Assembly: GCA_900550165.1 (NCBI GenBank)
Contig: URQY01000014.1
Coordinates: 1-35,699 of the forward strand
DNA from: an uncultured Eubacteriales bacterium
GTDB lineage: Bacteria > Bacillota > Clostridia > Oscillospirales > Oscillospiraceae
Reading direction: 5' to 3'
DNA: 35,699 nt
This document shows, piece after piece, positions 8,362 to 16,731 of this stretch. How positions within the stretch are numbered: the stretch's first letter is position 1; each line of letters starts with the position of its first letter. A model generated the notes under the pieces. It did not search any database. It worked only from the letters and a program-made list of their open reading frames with translations, and was not told where the DNA came from. A program made the position numbers and the translations under genes.

Positions 8362-9654
8362 ATGGACCATCCCAACGAGAATATGGCGCAGACAAACGTG
8401 CCGCAGGAGGTCGTGCTGCGCTACGAAGCGCCTGTCACACCCATCGTGGAGCGCTACGTGCAGCCGACGCCGCTGCCCGGAAGGAAGAACGCGCCCCCTT
8501 CCCCGCCGCGCCGCAGAAAGGGACTGAAGATATTCCTCTTCTGTATGCTCGGCCTCATCGTGCTCAGCGGCGCGATCACCGCGCTGTGGTACGGCGGCGT
8601 CTTCGACCGATACACCTCCTACGATGACGGCCGGTTTGAGCACCGCGGCGAGCTGGACTACTACGACAACAGCGACGACCACGGCGAAACGACCATCAAG
8701 CGCCTGCCCAACACCGACAAGGTCAAGCTCCGCTACAGCGAAACGCACGGCAAGGAGCTGAGCATCCAGGAGATCTATCAAAAGGTCAACCCCTCCACCG
8801 TCACGGTGCTCACCGGCATGAGCGACGGCAGCGCCATGGTCGGCACGGGCGTCATCTTCACCGAGGACGGCTATATCCTGACCAATGCCCACGTCATCGC
8901 GGGCGGCTCGGAGTGCTACGTGGTGCTCGACACGGGTGAAAATCGCCGCGCGCGGCTCCTGGGCCTCGACGAGGAAAAGGACCTCGCCGTCATCAAGATC
9001 GACGCGGCGGGCCTTCCCGCCGCGGAGTTCGGCGATTCCGACGCACTGACCGTCGGCGACCCCGTCTACGCCATCGGCAACCCGCTCGGCGTGGAGCTGC
9101 GCGGCACGCTGACCGACGGCATCGTCTCGGCCATCAACCGCGACGTGTACGTTGACGGCGTGACGATGACGCTCATCCAGACGAACGCCGCGCTCAACAA
9201 CGGCAACTCCGGCGGCCCGCTCATCAATGTGTACGGTCAGGTCGTCGGCATCAACACGATGAAGATGGGCTCGTCCTCCACCACGAGCGTCGAAGGGCTC
9301 GGCTTCGCCATTCCCATCGCTTCCACGGCCTACATGATCAACGACCTCATCGCCTACGGTGAAATTCACGGTGAGGTGATGATCGGCGTTTCGGTGCAGA
9401 CCGTTCCCGTCACGCTGGACAGCGGCGAGACCGCGCTGCTCATCATGGACGTGACGCCCGGCGGCCCCGGCGATGAAGCCGGCCTTCAGGAGGGCGACCT
9501 GCTGCTCAAGGCCGACGGCGAGGCGCTCACCAAGTCCGCTGACCTGCTGCGCATCCGCCGCCGCCACGACGCAGGCGATTCGCTCGCGCTCACCTACGAG
9601 CGCAACGGCAAGCGCAGCACGGTCAATGTCATTCTGCGTGAAAGCACGTCGTAA
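8362..9654 (+). CDS. Membrane-anchored HtrA/DegP-like serine protease with PDZ domain
   Basis: The 430-residue protein has a proline-rich cytoplasmic N-terminus (1-53), one membrane segment (about 56-78), a trypsin-like domain (about 130-325) and a C-terminal PDZ domain (about 335-425). The catalytic triad is complete: H177 in LTNAHVIAG, D207 in EKDLAVIKID and S283 in NNGNSGGPL. HtrA proteases degrade or refold damaged exported proteins on the outer face of the membrane. The start has AGGAGA about 10 bases upstream and lies 23 bases after the kinase stop, so it is probably co-transcribed with the two-component pair. A 38-codon membrane peptide gene follows 19 bases later. Confidence 0.93.
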   Translation: MDHPNENMAQTNVPQEVVLRYEAPVTPIVERYVQPTPLPGRKNAPPSPPRRRKGLKIFLFCMLGLIVLSGAITALWYGGVFDRYTSYDDGRFEHRGELDYYDNSDDHGETTIKRLPNTDKVKLRYSETHGKELSIQEIYQKVNPSTVTVLTGMSDGSAMVGTGVIFTEDGYILTNAHVIAGGSECYVVLDTGENRRARLLGLDEEKDLAVIKIDAAGLPAAEFGDSDALTVGDPVYAIGNPLGVELRGTLTDGIVSAINRDVYVDGVTMTLIQTNAALNNGNSGGPLINVYGQVVGINTMKMGSSSTTSVEGLGFAIPIASTAYMINDLIAYGEIHGEVMIGVSVQTVPVTLDSGETALLIMDVTPGGPGDEAGLQEGDLLLKADGEALTKSADLLRIRRRHDAGDSLALTYERNGKRSTVNVILRESTS

Positions 9655-9673
9655 TTCTTGCAAAGGAGCTATC

Positions 9674-9790
9674 ATGAAAAAGAAACAGGGTTATGCGCTC
9701 GGTTCGCTGCTCCTCGGTGCCGCCTCATGGCTGTGCCTGCTCGGACTGCGCCACATCGAGCGCCGCATGAAAAAGAAGGAACACAAGTAA
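9674..9790 (+). CDS. 38-residue single-pass membrane peptide
   Basis: The frame starts with ATG at 9674, with AAAGGAG (9662-9668) 5 bases upstream, which is a strong ribosome site for so short a gene. The product begins MKKKQGYALGSLLLGAASWL and ends with a cluster of Arg/Lys/His. The single hydrophobic helix spans about residues 8-24 between basic ends. It follows htrA by 19 bases and is itself followed within 11 bases by a strong terminator, so it is the last gene of the operon. I do not recognise the family. A modulator of the protease or kinase is possible but unproven. Confidence 0.65.
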   Translation: MKKKQGYALGSLLLGAASWLCLLGLRHIERRMKKKEHK

Positions 9791-9800
9791 TAAAAAATAC

Positions 9801-9835
9801 GCGCCCCACAGAAGCTTCTGTGGGGCGCTTTCTCT
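9801..9835. terminator. Bidirectional terminator between the htrA operon and spo0A
   Basis: Positions 9801-9828 form a perfect 28-bp palindrome (GCGCCCCACAGAAG and its inverse). It is followed by TTTCTCTT on the plus strand and by TATTTTTTATT on the minus strand, so it can end both convergent transcripts. Confidence 0.9.
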
Positions 9836-9840
9836 TCGCA

Positions 9841-10599
9841 TCACGCCTTCCTGATCTTACGTTGTAAACGGATGCGGTCGGCGATCATGGCGATAAACTC
9901 GCTGTTGGTCGGCTTTCCCTTCGTGTTGGAAACCGTGTATCCGAAGTAGCGCTGGAGCGTTTCCAGGTCGCCGCGGTCCCACGCGACCTCGATCGCATGG
10001 CGCACGGCGCGCTCCACGCGCGAGGGCGTGGTGCTGTAGCGGCGCGCGACCTCGGGATAGAGCACCTTCGTCACCGCGTTGATGACATCCATATCCTGAA
10101 CGGCGATGACGATGGCCTCGCGCTCATACTGGTAGCCCTTGATGTGCGCAGGGACGCCTACCTCGTGGATGACCGCCGTCACCTCGCGCTCGAGCGAGCG
10201 GAATTCATCCTCCGCGCCCTCGGAGCCGTCGTTCACGGCCTGACGCATCCGCTCGAGCAGCGAGCTGAGCTCGCAGGGCTTAGGCATGAAAAACGAAACG
10301 CCCTTATTCATCGCCTGCGACACGACCTGATCGCGGTACAGCGCCGACACCACGATGGTCTTCATCTGTAATTTTTCCTTTGCGGCCTGCTCGAGCAGGC
10401 CAAAGCCGTCCAGCTCCGGCAGCAACAGGTCCATTACAAGCAGCTTCGGTCTGTTCTCCGTCAAAAGGGCAAGTGCCGATACGCCGTCCGGCACGCTTCC
10501 TACTACGTCAAACTCCCCGCTGGCTTCCAGCGTCTGCTGCAACGACAGGCGAAACTCGTCATTCGCATCCGCCAACACGACTGTCATCTTGTTTTCCAT
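9841..10599 (-). CDS. spo0A: Sporulation master regulator Spo0A
   Basis: Spo0A is the phosphorylated transcription factor that commits cells to sporulation. The 252-residue product has a receiver domain (about 1-125) and the diagnostic C-terminal DNA-binding domain, with VPAHIKGYQYEREAI, TTPSRVERAVRHAIEVAW and GKPTNSEFIAMIAD almost as in Bacillus. The phosphoacceptor is D57 in LLVMDLLLPELDG. The acidic pocket reads L-A-D11-A12-N where Bacillus has ADDN, so one metal-coordinating aspartate is alanine. ATG at 10599 is chosen (AAAAGGACG upstream); GTG at 10620 is an in-frame alternative. It lies 207 bases downstream of spoIVB on the same strand, the standard clostridial order. A 0A-box in that gap suggests autoregulation. 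Confidence 0.97.
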   Translation of the reverse strand: MENKMTVVLADANDEFRLSLQQTLEASGEFDVVGSVPDGVSALALLTENRPKLLVMDLLLPELDGFGLLEQAAKEKLQMKTIVVSALYRDQVVSQAMNKGVSFFMPKPCELSSLLERMRQAVNDGSEGAEDEFRSLEREVTAVIHEVGVPAHIKGYQYEREAIVIAVQDMDVINAVTKVLYPEVARRYSTTPSRVERAVRHAIEVAWDRGDLETLQRYFGYTVSNTKGKPTNSEFIAMIADRIRLQRKIRKA

Positions 10600-10716
10600 G
10601 TCATTCCCGTCCTTTTCCACAAATTTGCCGCCAAGCGCGGCTGAACAGCAAAATATGACGTCTTCGTTCTGCTATGGCACTAAGCTACCATATTTGGACA
10701 TCATTTTCAAGAGAAC

Positions 10717-10726
10717 TTTGTCGAAA
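10717..10726 (+). promoter_or_regulatory. Candidate Spo0A-binding site (0A-box) upstream of spo0A
   Basis: TTTGTCGAAA contains the exact TGTCGAA core known for Spo0A boxes and lies 118 bases upstream of the spo0A start. A second site with one mismatch (CGTCGAA, minus strand, 10778-10784) lies 52 bases further. Autoregulation by Spo0A~P is inferred from this placement. Confidence 0.55.
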
Positions 10727-10806
10727 GGTAACAGGAAATTCGGACTTTCTCAGCATTATTTGGTCATTTTTACGCATTTCGACGTCTTTTTGATTTTTTC
10801 TTTACG

Positions 10807-11835
10807 CTATGCCTCATAAGAAATGCCCGCCGCATCGAGCATATTCCCGATAAAGATCCCGTAACCCCTGCTCGGATCATCCAGCAGGACATGGGTCACC
10901 GCGCCGACGATTCTGTCATTTTGCACAATTACGCTGCCGCTCATCCCCTGCACCACGCCGCCGGTCTGCGCCAGGAGCGCCTCATCCGTGACGCGCAGCA
11001 GCATATTCCGCGACGTGCCCGAGGCCGCATACACCTTCTCGATCTCGATGGCGTACTCCCTCGTCTCGTTTCCGTTCACGGTCGCAAGGATCGTCGCCGG
11101 TCCCGTTTTCACTTCGTCTCTTTTGGCGATGGGATAGGCTTTGCCGCTGCGCTTTTCCGCGTCCTGCGGCGCAAGCGTACCGAAAATGCCGCTCTCGGTG
11201 TTGGCATAGAGCGTGCCGCAGTCGCGCGTCAGGTCAAAATCGCCCTTGAGCTCGCCGGGCGCGGCGCGTTCGCCCTTTTTCACCGCTTTGACGGATGCGT
11301 CCATGATGCTGCCGCGGTCGAGCGGCAGCAGCCTCCCTGTGTCCACGTCGGTCACACCATGGCCCAGCGCACCGAATACGCCGCTTTTGGGATCGTAGAA
11401 GGTCATCGTGCCGATGCCCGCCATGCTGTCGCGCACCCATGCGCCGAGGCGGTACGCGCCGCTCGCATCCTGCTGCGGCAACGCCTCCAGCGTGAGCGTG
11501 CGGCTGCCGCGCTTCACGGTCAGCTCCGTCTCCGATGCGCCATTCGCGTTCAGGCAGGCCTGCAGCTGCTCGATGGTGTCCAGGCTCTTGCCATCGAGCG
11601 CCGTGATGATATCCCCCTCCTTCAGGCCGCACTGCTTCGCGGCGCTCTCGCTGTCCGAGAGGCCGATGACGAGCACGCCGTCGGAAAAGAGCTTCACGCC
11701 GATGGGCTGTCCCACAGGGACCAACTCATGCACCGGCTCCGCCGCGGCACGCGCGGGAACGGCGGTGATGACCGCCGCGGCAAAAAATCCCAGCAAAAGC
11801 GCGGCGCATCTTCCTGTGCGATGCGTTCCATCCAT
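10807..11835 (-). CDS. spoIVB: SpoIVB serine peptidase (S55 family)
   Basis: SpoIVB is made in the forespore and secreted into the intermembrane space, where it cleaves SpoIVFA to trigger pro-sigma-K processing. The 342-residue protein has a signal/anchor (about 10-30), a PDZ domain (about 45-118, with GLKEGDIITALDGKSL) and the S55 peptidase domain. The expected catalytic residues are present: H159 in GALGHGVTD, D284 in RVTDEALL and S299 in GMSGSVIVQ. ATG at 11835 follows AAGGGGTG and is preferred to upstream in-frame codons, whose sequence is basic and unlike the family. spo0A follows on the same strand with no visible terminator between them. Confidence 0.95.
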   Translation of the reverse strand: MDGTHRTGRCAALLLGFFAAAVITAVPARAAAEPVHELVPVGQPIGVKLFSDGVLVIGLSDSESAAKQCGLKEGDIITALDGKSLDTIEQLQACLNANGASETELTVKRGSRTLTLEALPQQDASGAYRLGAWVRDSMAGIGTMTFYDPKSGVFGALGHGVTDVDTGRLLPLDRGSIMDASVKAVKKGERAAPGELKGDFDLTRDCGTLYANTESGIFGTLAPQDAEKRSGKAYPIAKRDEVKTGPATILATVNGNETREYAIEIEKVYAASGTSRNMLLRVTDEALLAQTGGVVQGMSGSVIVQNDRIVGAVTHVLLDDPSRGYGIFIGNMLDAAGISYEA

Positions 11836-11909
11836 TCTCTCACCCCTTTTGAAATCTCGCAAAGCGTGGCTGCGCCGTGCGCGCCCGGCGCCGCTCAACG
11901 CCTTGCTTT

Positions 11910-11938
11910 GCCGGTCATTTTTCTTTTTTTCGACCGGC
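11910..11938. other. Hairpin with pyrimidine/purine-run loop upstream of spoIVB
   Basis: GCCGGTC (11910-11916) and GACCGGC (11932-11938) pair around a 15-base loop that is nearly all pyrimidine on the plus strand. It lies about 75 bases upstream of the spoIVB start. No clear sigma-factor promoter could be assigned in the 11836-12030 gap. Confidence 0.35.
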
Positions 11939-12030
11939 GCATTTACTTTCTGCGCTTCGGGCAAAATTAAAAGGTGCAAAATTTTGATGCGTTGGCATCG
12001 TCGATTCAGAACACGCGCCGCACTGCGGGC

Positions 12031-12064
12031 AAAAAAAATTCCGCAGACCAAAGTCTGCGGAATT
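12031..12064 (-). terminator. Intrinsic terminator of ftsZ
   Basis: AATTCCGCAGAC and GTCTGCGGAATT (12037-12048 and 12053-12064) form a perfect 12-bp stem with a 4-base loop. On the minus strand it is followed by a run of T, 14 bases after the ftsZ stop. It separates ftsZ from spoIVB. Confidence 0.93.
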
Positions 12065-12078
12065 CTGGAAGATTTTTC

Positions 12079-13203
12079 TCAGCGCTGATTGAAAATTTTG
12101 AAAATATCGTCGAACGGGTCGGGCTCGTCCTCGTGCTTGGCTTCCTCCTCGGCCTTATCCTTGTCAAAGTCGAGCGGAGCAAGGCCGCCCTCGGGCACGC
12201 CCGCGGCAGGCGCAGCCTTCTCCTTGTTGAAGTCGATCGCGCCGGGCGCCTTGTCGAAGCCCGTGGCGATAACGGTGACACGGATCTCATCGTCGAGCGT
12301 CTCGTCGAACGTCGCGCCGAAGATGGTGAGCGCATCGGGATGCACGGCCTCCTGCACAAGGGACGCCGCCTGCTCGACCTCGTCGAGGCCGATGTCCATC
12401 GAGCCCGTGACGTTGATGAGCACGCCGTGCGCGCCGTTGATGCTGGTCTCCAGCAGCGGGGACGAAATCGCCATGCGCGCGGCTTCCTCGGCCTTGTTCT
12501 TGCCGGCGGCGCGGCCGACGCCCATGTGGGCAAGGCCCGCGTCCTTCATGATGGCGGTCACGTCGGCAAAGTCAAGGTTGATGAAGCCCGTGTCGCGGAT
12601 CAGGTCAGAGATGCTCTGCACTGCCTGGCGCAGCACATCGTCCGCGATCTCGAACGCGTTGGCAAAGGTGATCTTCTGGTCGGTCGCGTGCTTGAGGCGC
12701 TCGTTCGGGATAATGACGAGGGAGTCGACCTTGGTCTTGAGCTCCTCGATGCCCGCTTCCGCCTGCGTCATGCGGCGGCGGCCTTCAAAGCCGAAGGGCT
12801 TTGTCACCACGCCGACGGTCAGAATGCCCGCCTCGCGCGCGATCTCGGCAACGATGGGCGCGCCGCCCGTGCCGGTGCCGCCGCCCATGCCGGCGGTGAT
12901 GAAGACCATATCCGTGTCCTCGAGCGCCTTGGCGATCTGGTTGCGGCTCTCCTCGGCGCTCTTGCGGCCGACCTCGGGGTCGGAGCCTGCGCCCTGGCCG
13001 TGGGTCAGCTTTTCGCCGATCTGGATCTTATAGGTAGCGGCAGACACGTTGAGCGCCTGCTTATCGGTGTTGACTGCGACAAAGTCGACGCCGCGCGCGC
13101 CGGTGCGCACCATGCGGTTGACCACGTTGTTGCCGCCGCCGCCAACGCCGATGACTTTAATCTTTACTACGTTCTCAGGACCGGTCTCCAATCCGAATGC
13201 CAT
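12079..13203 (-). CDS. ftsZ: Cell division GTPase FtsZ
   Basis: FtsZ polymerises with GTP into the cytokinetic ring under the membrane. The 374-residue protein shows the nucleotide-binding loop GVGGGGNNVVNRM, the tubulin signature GGGTGTG (residues 107-113) and the T7 loop NLDFADVTAIM with its catalytic acidic residues. The C-terminal linker is acidic and the tail ends DPFDDIFKIFNQR, which is less like the usual DIPxFLR peptide that binds FtsA/SepF. ATG at 13203 follows AGGAGG by 7 bases; upstream in-frame codons lack a ribosome site. It has its own SigA-type promoter (13288-13316) and a strong terminator, so it can be expressed separately from murA-ftsQ. Confidence 0.98.
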   Translation of the reverse strand: MAFGLETGPENVVKIKVIGVGGGGNNVVNRMVRTGARGVDFVAVNTDKQALNVSAATYKIQIGEKLTHGQGAGSDPEVGRKSAEESRNQIAKALEDTDMVFITAGMGGGTGTGGAPIVAEIAREAGILTVGVVTKPFGFEGRRRMTQAEAGIEELKTKVDSLVIIPNERLKHATDQKITFANAFEIADDVLRQAVQSISDLIRDTGFINLDFADVTAIMKDAGLAHMGVGRAAGKNKAEEAARMAISSPLLETSINGAHGVLINVTGSMDIGLDEVEQAASLVQEAVHPDALTIFGATFDETLDDEIRVTVIATGFDKAPGAIDFNKEKAAPAAGVPEGGLAPLDFDKDKAEEEAKHEDEPDPFDDIFKIFNQR

Positions 13204-13287
13204 GTCGGTTCCTCCTGCAATCTGTTGTATGGACAAGGTGCCTGCCGCCGCAGGCGCCGCAATATCTGGGTATCTGCTATCTTAGCC

Positions 13288-13316
13288 ATTGTATTACGGT
13301 TTTCCCCCGGGGTCAA
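13288..13316 (-). promoter_or_regulatory. SigA-type promoter of ftsZ
   Basis: On the minus strand, TTGACC (13311-13316) and TACAAT (13288-13293) are spaced by exactly 17 bases, in the 159-base gap between ftsQ and ftsZ. Confidence 0.8.
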
Positions 13317-13362
13317 TAGCAATCGGCCATTTCCGGGAAACTTTTTTATGTAGACCTCGCGT

Positions 13363-14118
13363 TCACTTGCTCGGGATGAAGCTCGCCTTGCCGTCGGTCA
13401 TCAGGTCGATGACGCCCGTCTCGTTGGCTTCGAGCTCATCCACCACCCGCCGCACATTTTCGAGCTTATAGCCAAGGTCCGCATCCCACGGCATCCGGAC
13501 CGTAAAGCGATCGAGGTAGGTGAGCGTGATGGCCGTTCCGTCGCTGAGATCGACGGAGCCGATCATGCTCAAAAGCTGCTTTTCCTCCGCCGCGTGCAGC
13601 AGCGTGAGCAGACGGTCGAGCTTGTAGGAATCCTCGTTGGAAAAGGCCGCCTGCGCGCCGACCGCGGGCTCGACGAGCTCGCAGCCTGTCACGCTCACGC
13701 AGCCCTCCGGCAGTTGGGCGGTGCGCTCAAGGATCTTGCCCGTGTCGCTCACGAGCCATGTGCCGCCCGCGCCGGGCAGCGCGGCGGATGCCGCGCACTC
13801 CGTCACCGTTAAAATGAGCGCGTCGGGATATTTGCGGTTGATGACCACGGTCTCCACATAGGGGAGCTGGTCGAATATTGCCTGTTTGACGTTGTATTTG
13901 TTCAGCAGCACAAGGTTTTGCTCCTTCTGCACCCCTGCCGCCTCGATGATCTGCTCGTCGGTGTAGCGCGCGTTGCCCTCCACCACGATCGTATCGATGC
14001 GGAAAAACATCGTCAGCGCGGCGACGATCGCCGCGATCACGATCAAAAGGCACAGAAACCGGAGCGGGAAAGAGGCTCTTCCCCGCCTGCGCCGTCTGTT
14101 TCTTCGCTTTGCTGCCAT
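13363..14118 (-). CDS. ftsQ: Cell division protein FtsQ/DivIB
   Basis: The 251-residue bitopic protein has a very basic cytoplasmic N-terminus (MAAKRRNRRRRRGR), one membrane helix (about 17-40), and a POTRA domain beginning FRIDTIVVEGNARYTDEQIIEAAGV. A beta domain and a short tail follow. FtsQ/DivIB links FtsL/DivIC to the septal PBP and regulates divisome assembly. ATG at 14118 has AGGA 7 bases upstream. It follows murA by 31 bases, so the pair is probably co-transcribed from the promoter at 15507-15535. The sequence outside the POTRA segment is poorly conserved, as is usual for this family. Confidence 0.9.
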   Translation of the reverse strand: MAAKRRNRRRRRGRASFPLRFLCLLIVIAAIVAALTMFFRIDTIVVEGNARYTDEQIIEAAGVQKEQNLVLLNKYNVKQAIFDQLPYVETVVINRKYPDALILTVTECAASAALPGAGGTWLVSDTGKILERTAQLPEGCVSVTGCELVEPAVGAQAAFSNEDSYKLDRLLTLLHAAEEKQLLSMIGSVDLSDGTAITLTYLDRFTVRMPWDADLGYKLENVRRVVDELEANETGVIDLMTDGKASFIPSK

Positions 14119-14149
14119 AATCGGTCCTGCCTTTGTTGTCCTGTTGTCC

Positions 14150-15409
14150 TTATGTACCCGTCTCCCGCCGGATGTGCGCGCCCAGCGCGCTCAGGTCGCG
14201 CTCGATGCTCTCATAGCCGCGGTCGATGTGCTCGATGCGCGAAACGCGCGTGAGCCCGCTCGCCTGAAGCCCCGCGATGACAAGCGCCGCGCCCGCGCGA
14301 AGGTCCGTGCACTTGACGCGCGCGCCGTGCAGACGCTCCCGTCCCGTCACAACGGCCACACGGCCCGCGACGCGGACGTCCGCCCCCATGCGCGCAAGCT
14401 CGTCGACATGGCGGTATCGGTTTTCAAAAATATTCTCCACAAAAACGGTGCTGCCCTCGCTTTGCAGCAGCGCCGCCATCAGCACGGGCTGCGCGTCCGT
14501 CGGAAAGCCCGGATAGGGCGCCGTGCGCACGGGGCGGATGGATCGGAGTCTCCCATCGCTTTGAAGGAAGACGTCATCGCCCCCGCTTTTCACAAGGCAG
14601 CCCGCCTCGCTCAGCGCGCCGGACACGGTCGAAAGCGGCCGCGGGTCCACGCCGCGCAGTCTCACCTCGCCCCCGCAGCAGGCGGCGGCGCAGAGATAGG
14701 TCGCGCCCACGATGCGGTCGGCGATGATGCGGTATTTTCCGCCGTGCAGCGCGCGCTTTCCCTCCACCGTGATGATCGAGCCGCCCGCACCGCGGACATT
14801 GCCGCCCATCGCGTTGATAAAGCTCTGCAGATCGACGATCTCCGGCTCGCGCGCGGCGTTGTAGATCGTCGTTGTGCCGTCTGCGCCGCAGGCGCAGAGG
14901 ATGGCGTTCTCCGTTGCGCCCACGCTCGGCATGGGTAAGTACACATCGCTCCCGAAAAGCTCCCCGCCGCGGCACCGGAGCTCGCCGCCCGTTTCTCTGA
15001 TCTCCGCACCCAGCGAGCGCAGCGCGGCAAGGTGCAGGTCGATGGGGCGCGGCCCCAGTTCACAGCCGCCGGGATAGCAGATCGTCGCTTCCTTGCAGCG
15101 CGCCAGGATCGCGCCGAGGAAGATGATCGACGAGCGCATCTCGCGCATCAGCGCATCCGGCACGGTCGCGCGGTCCATGCGCGCCGTGTCCACCACGAGC
15201 GCATCGCCCTCCCGGTGCGTGCAGCAGCCCAAATGCCGCAAAATGGCAATGGATGCGTCCACGTCCCGCAATTTCGGGCAGTTTTCGATCACGCAGGTAT
15301 CCGCGCACAAAAGCGTTGCCGCCAAAATCGGCAGCACGCTGTTTTTTGAGCCTTGTATCTCGAGTTCCCCGTACAGGCGCTCCCCGCCCTCTACATAGAG
15401 CTCACACAT
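14150..15409 (-). CDS. murA: UDP-N-acetylglucosamine 1-carboxyvinyltransferase MurA
   Basis: MurA transfers enolpyruvate from PEP to UDP-GlcNAc, the first committed step of peptidoglycan synthesis. The 419-residue product has the two-lobed EPSP-synthase-like fold. K22/N23 in GSKNSVLP bind substrate, and the catalytic loop carries C116 in PGGCELGPRPID, so the enzyme keeps the fosfomycin-target cysteine. The MRSSIIFLGAILAR and DLRAGAALVIAGL blocks are typical. ATG at 15409 follows GGGAGG by 7 bases; an in-frame ATG at 15433 lacks such a site. It heads a murA-ftsQ unit with its own strong promoter and is separated from murG by a gene on the opposite strand. Confidence 0.97.
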   Translation of the reverse strand: MCELYVEGGERLYGELEIQGSKNSVLPILAATLLCADTCVIENCPKLRDVDASIAILRHLGCCTHREGDALVVDTARMDRATVPDALMREMRSSIIFLGAILARCKEATICYPGGCELGPRPIDLHLAALRSLGAEIRETGGELRCRGGELFGSDVYLPMPSVGATENAILCACGADGTTTIYNAAREPEIVDLQSFINAMGGNVRGAGGSIITVEGKRALHGGKYRIIADRIVGATYLCAAACCGGEVRLRGVDPRPLSTVSGALSEAGCLVKSGGDDVFLQSDGRLRSIRPVRTAPYPGFPTDAQPVLMAALLQSEGSTVFVENIFENRYRHVDELARMGADVRVAGRVAVVTGRERLHGARVKCTDLRAGAALVIAGLQASGLTRVSRIEHIDRGYESIERDLSALGAHIRRETGT

Positions 15410-15506
15410 CGCGTTCCCTCCCACAAAGCACATTCTGCTTCATCGTATGCGCATGGGGCGGGCCGGGGTGACAGCGCAGGGTTTTGAGCAATAATACTGC
15501 ATTTTC

Positions 15507-15535
15507 AGTATAGCCGCTTTGCTCCGGTGCGTCAA
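15507..15535 (-). promoter_or_regulatory. SigA-type promoter of murA-ftsQ
   Basis: On the minus strand, TTGACG (15530-15535) and TATACT (15507-15512) are separated by 17 bases, about 98 bases upstream of murA. This makes murA independent of the mraZ promoter. Confidence 0.85.
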
Positions 15536-15613
15536 CTTCTTTTTGCCTTGCTTTCCGCAGCGCTTTGTGGCAAAATAAAAGGAAAACCCGCACTTTCCGA
15601 AAGGAGATTTCCG

Positions 15614-16717
15614 ATGAAAAAGCCGATGAAGATCGCGCTCTATGCGCTCCTTGCGCTCGTTCTGGCCGCGCTCGCCTATGTGATCTATGTCTTCGCCGCC
15701 TACTACCGCGTGGAAGACTATCAGGTGCTCGACGTGGTGCGCACCACCTGCGAATCCCCCGTCCCCATGGAGGACGCGGCGGAGACAGACGTCACCTACC
15801 GCATCGCCTCTGCCAACGTGGGCTTTGGCGCCTACAGCAGCGATTACAGCTTCTTCATGGACGGCGGCAAGGAGAGCCGCGCCCGCAGCGCCGAGGCCGC
15901 TGTGGAGAACATCCGCGGCGAGGCTTCGCTCGTCAAGGACCTTTCGCCCGATTTCGCTCTCTTTCAGGAGGTCGACCTTGACGGCACGCGCAGCTGGCAC
16001 GTTTCCGAAGACGTCTACCTCCGCGATGTGATGGATGGCCGCGAGTTTGACGAGGTCTACGCGCAGAACTACGACAGTCCCTATCTCTTCTATCCCTTCC
16101 TCTCCCCGCACGGGGCGAACAGGGCGGGCATCATCACCTATTCCACCTTCCCCATTTCCTCCGCCATGCGCCGCTCGCTGCCCATCGAACAGGGCTTTAT
16201 GAAGCTCGTCGACCTTGACCGCTGCTACTCTGTCAGCCGCATCCCGATGGCAAACGGGAAGGAATTTGTTCTCTATAACCTCCATCTTTCCGCCTACACG
16301 TCTGACGGCACCATCGCCACCGAGCAGCTTCAAATGCTCTGCGCCGATCTGCTCGCGGAATATGAAAGCGGCAACTACTGCGTCGCGGGCGGCGACTTCA
16401 ACAAGGACCTGCTTGGCGCCTCCGGCGAGATCTTCGGCGTTGCCGGCGGTGAGAACGACACATGGGCGCAGCCCATTCCCGAGGGCACGATCCCCGCAGG
16501 GCTCTCCCTCGTCGCGCCCTTTGACCCCGCGCACCCCGTCGCCTCCTGCCGCACGGCCAACGAGCCCTACAACGAGGAAACGACCTTCCGTGTGACGGTC
16601 GACGGTTTCCTCGTGTCCGATAACGTCGAGGCTGTCTCTGCCGCTGTCGTCGACGCGGGCTATCGCTACTCGGACCACAATCCCGTCTATATGGACTTCC
16701 TCCTGAAGGCGGAATAA
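15614..16717 (+). CDS. Membrane-anchored endonuclease/exonuclease/phosphatase-family protein
   Basis: The 367-residue product has an N-terminal membrane helix (about 5-28) followed by an EEP-fold domain. Conserved catalytic blocks are in order: the Asn in SANVGFG (N68), E119 in FQEVD, the His in NLHLSAY, the Asp/Asn in VAGGDFNKD, and D354-H355 in SDHNPV. These are the metal and phosphoester-hydrolysis residues of the family, which includes DNases, sphingomyelinases and phosphoinositide phosphatases. The substrate is not evident; the extracellular orientation suggests a phospholipid, sugar-phosphate or DNA target. ATG at 15614 has AAAGGAG upstream. It is the only plus-strand gene inside the dcw cluster, with a terminator shared with murG, so it looks like a later insertion. 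Confidence 0.82.
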   Translation: MKKPMKIALYALLALVLAALAYVIYVFAAYYRVEDYQVLDVVRTTCESPVPMEDAAETDVTYRIASANVGFGAYSSDYSFFMDGGKESRARSAEAAVENIRGEASLVKDLSPDFALFQEVDLDGTRSWHVSEDVYLRDVMDGREFDEVYAQNYDSPYLFYPFLSPHGANRAGIITYSTFPISSAMRRSLPIEQGFMKLVDLDRCYSVSRIPMANGKEFVLYNLHLSAYTSDGTIATEQLQMLCADLLAEYESGNYCVAGGDFNKDLLGASGEIFGVAGGENDTWAQPIPEGTIPAGLSLVAPFDPAHPVASCRTANEPYNEETTFRVTVDGFLVSDNVEAVSAAVVDAGYRYSDHNPVYMDFLLKAE

Positions 16718-16731
16718 ATCCCCAGCCAAGC

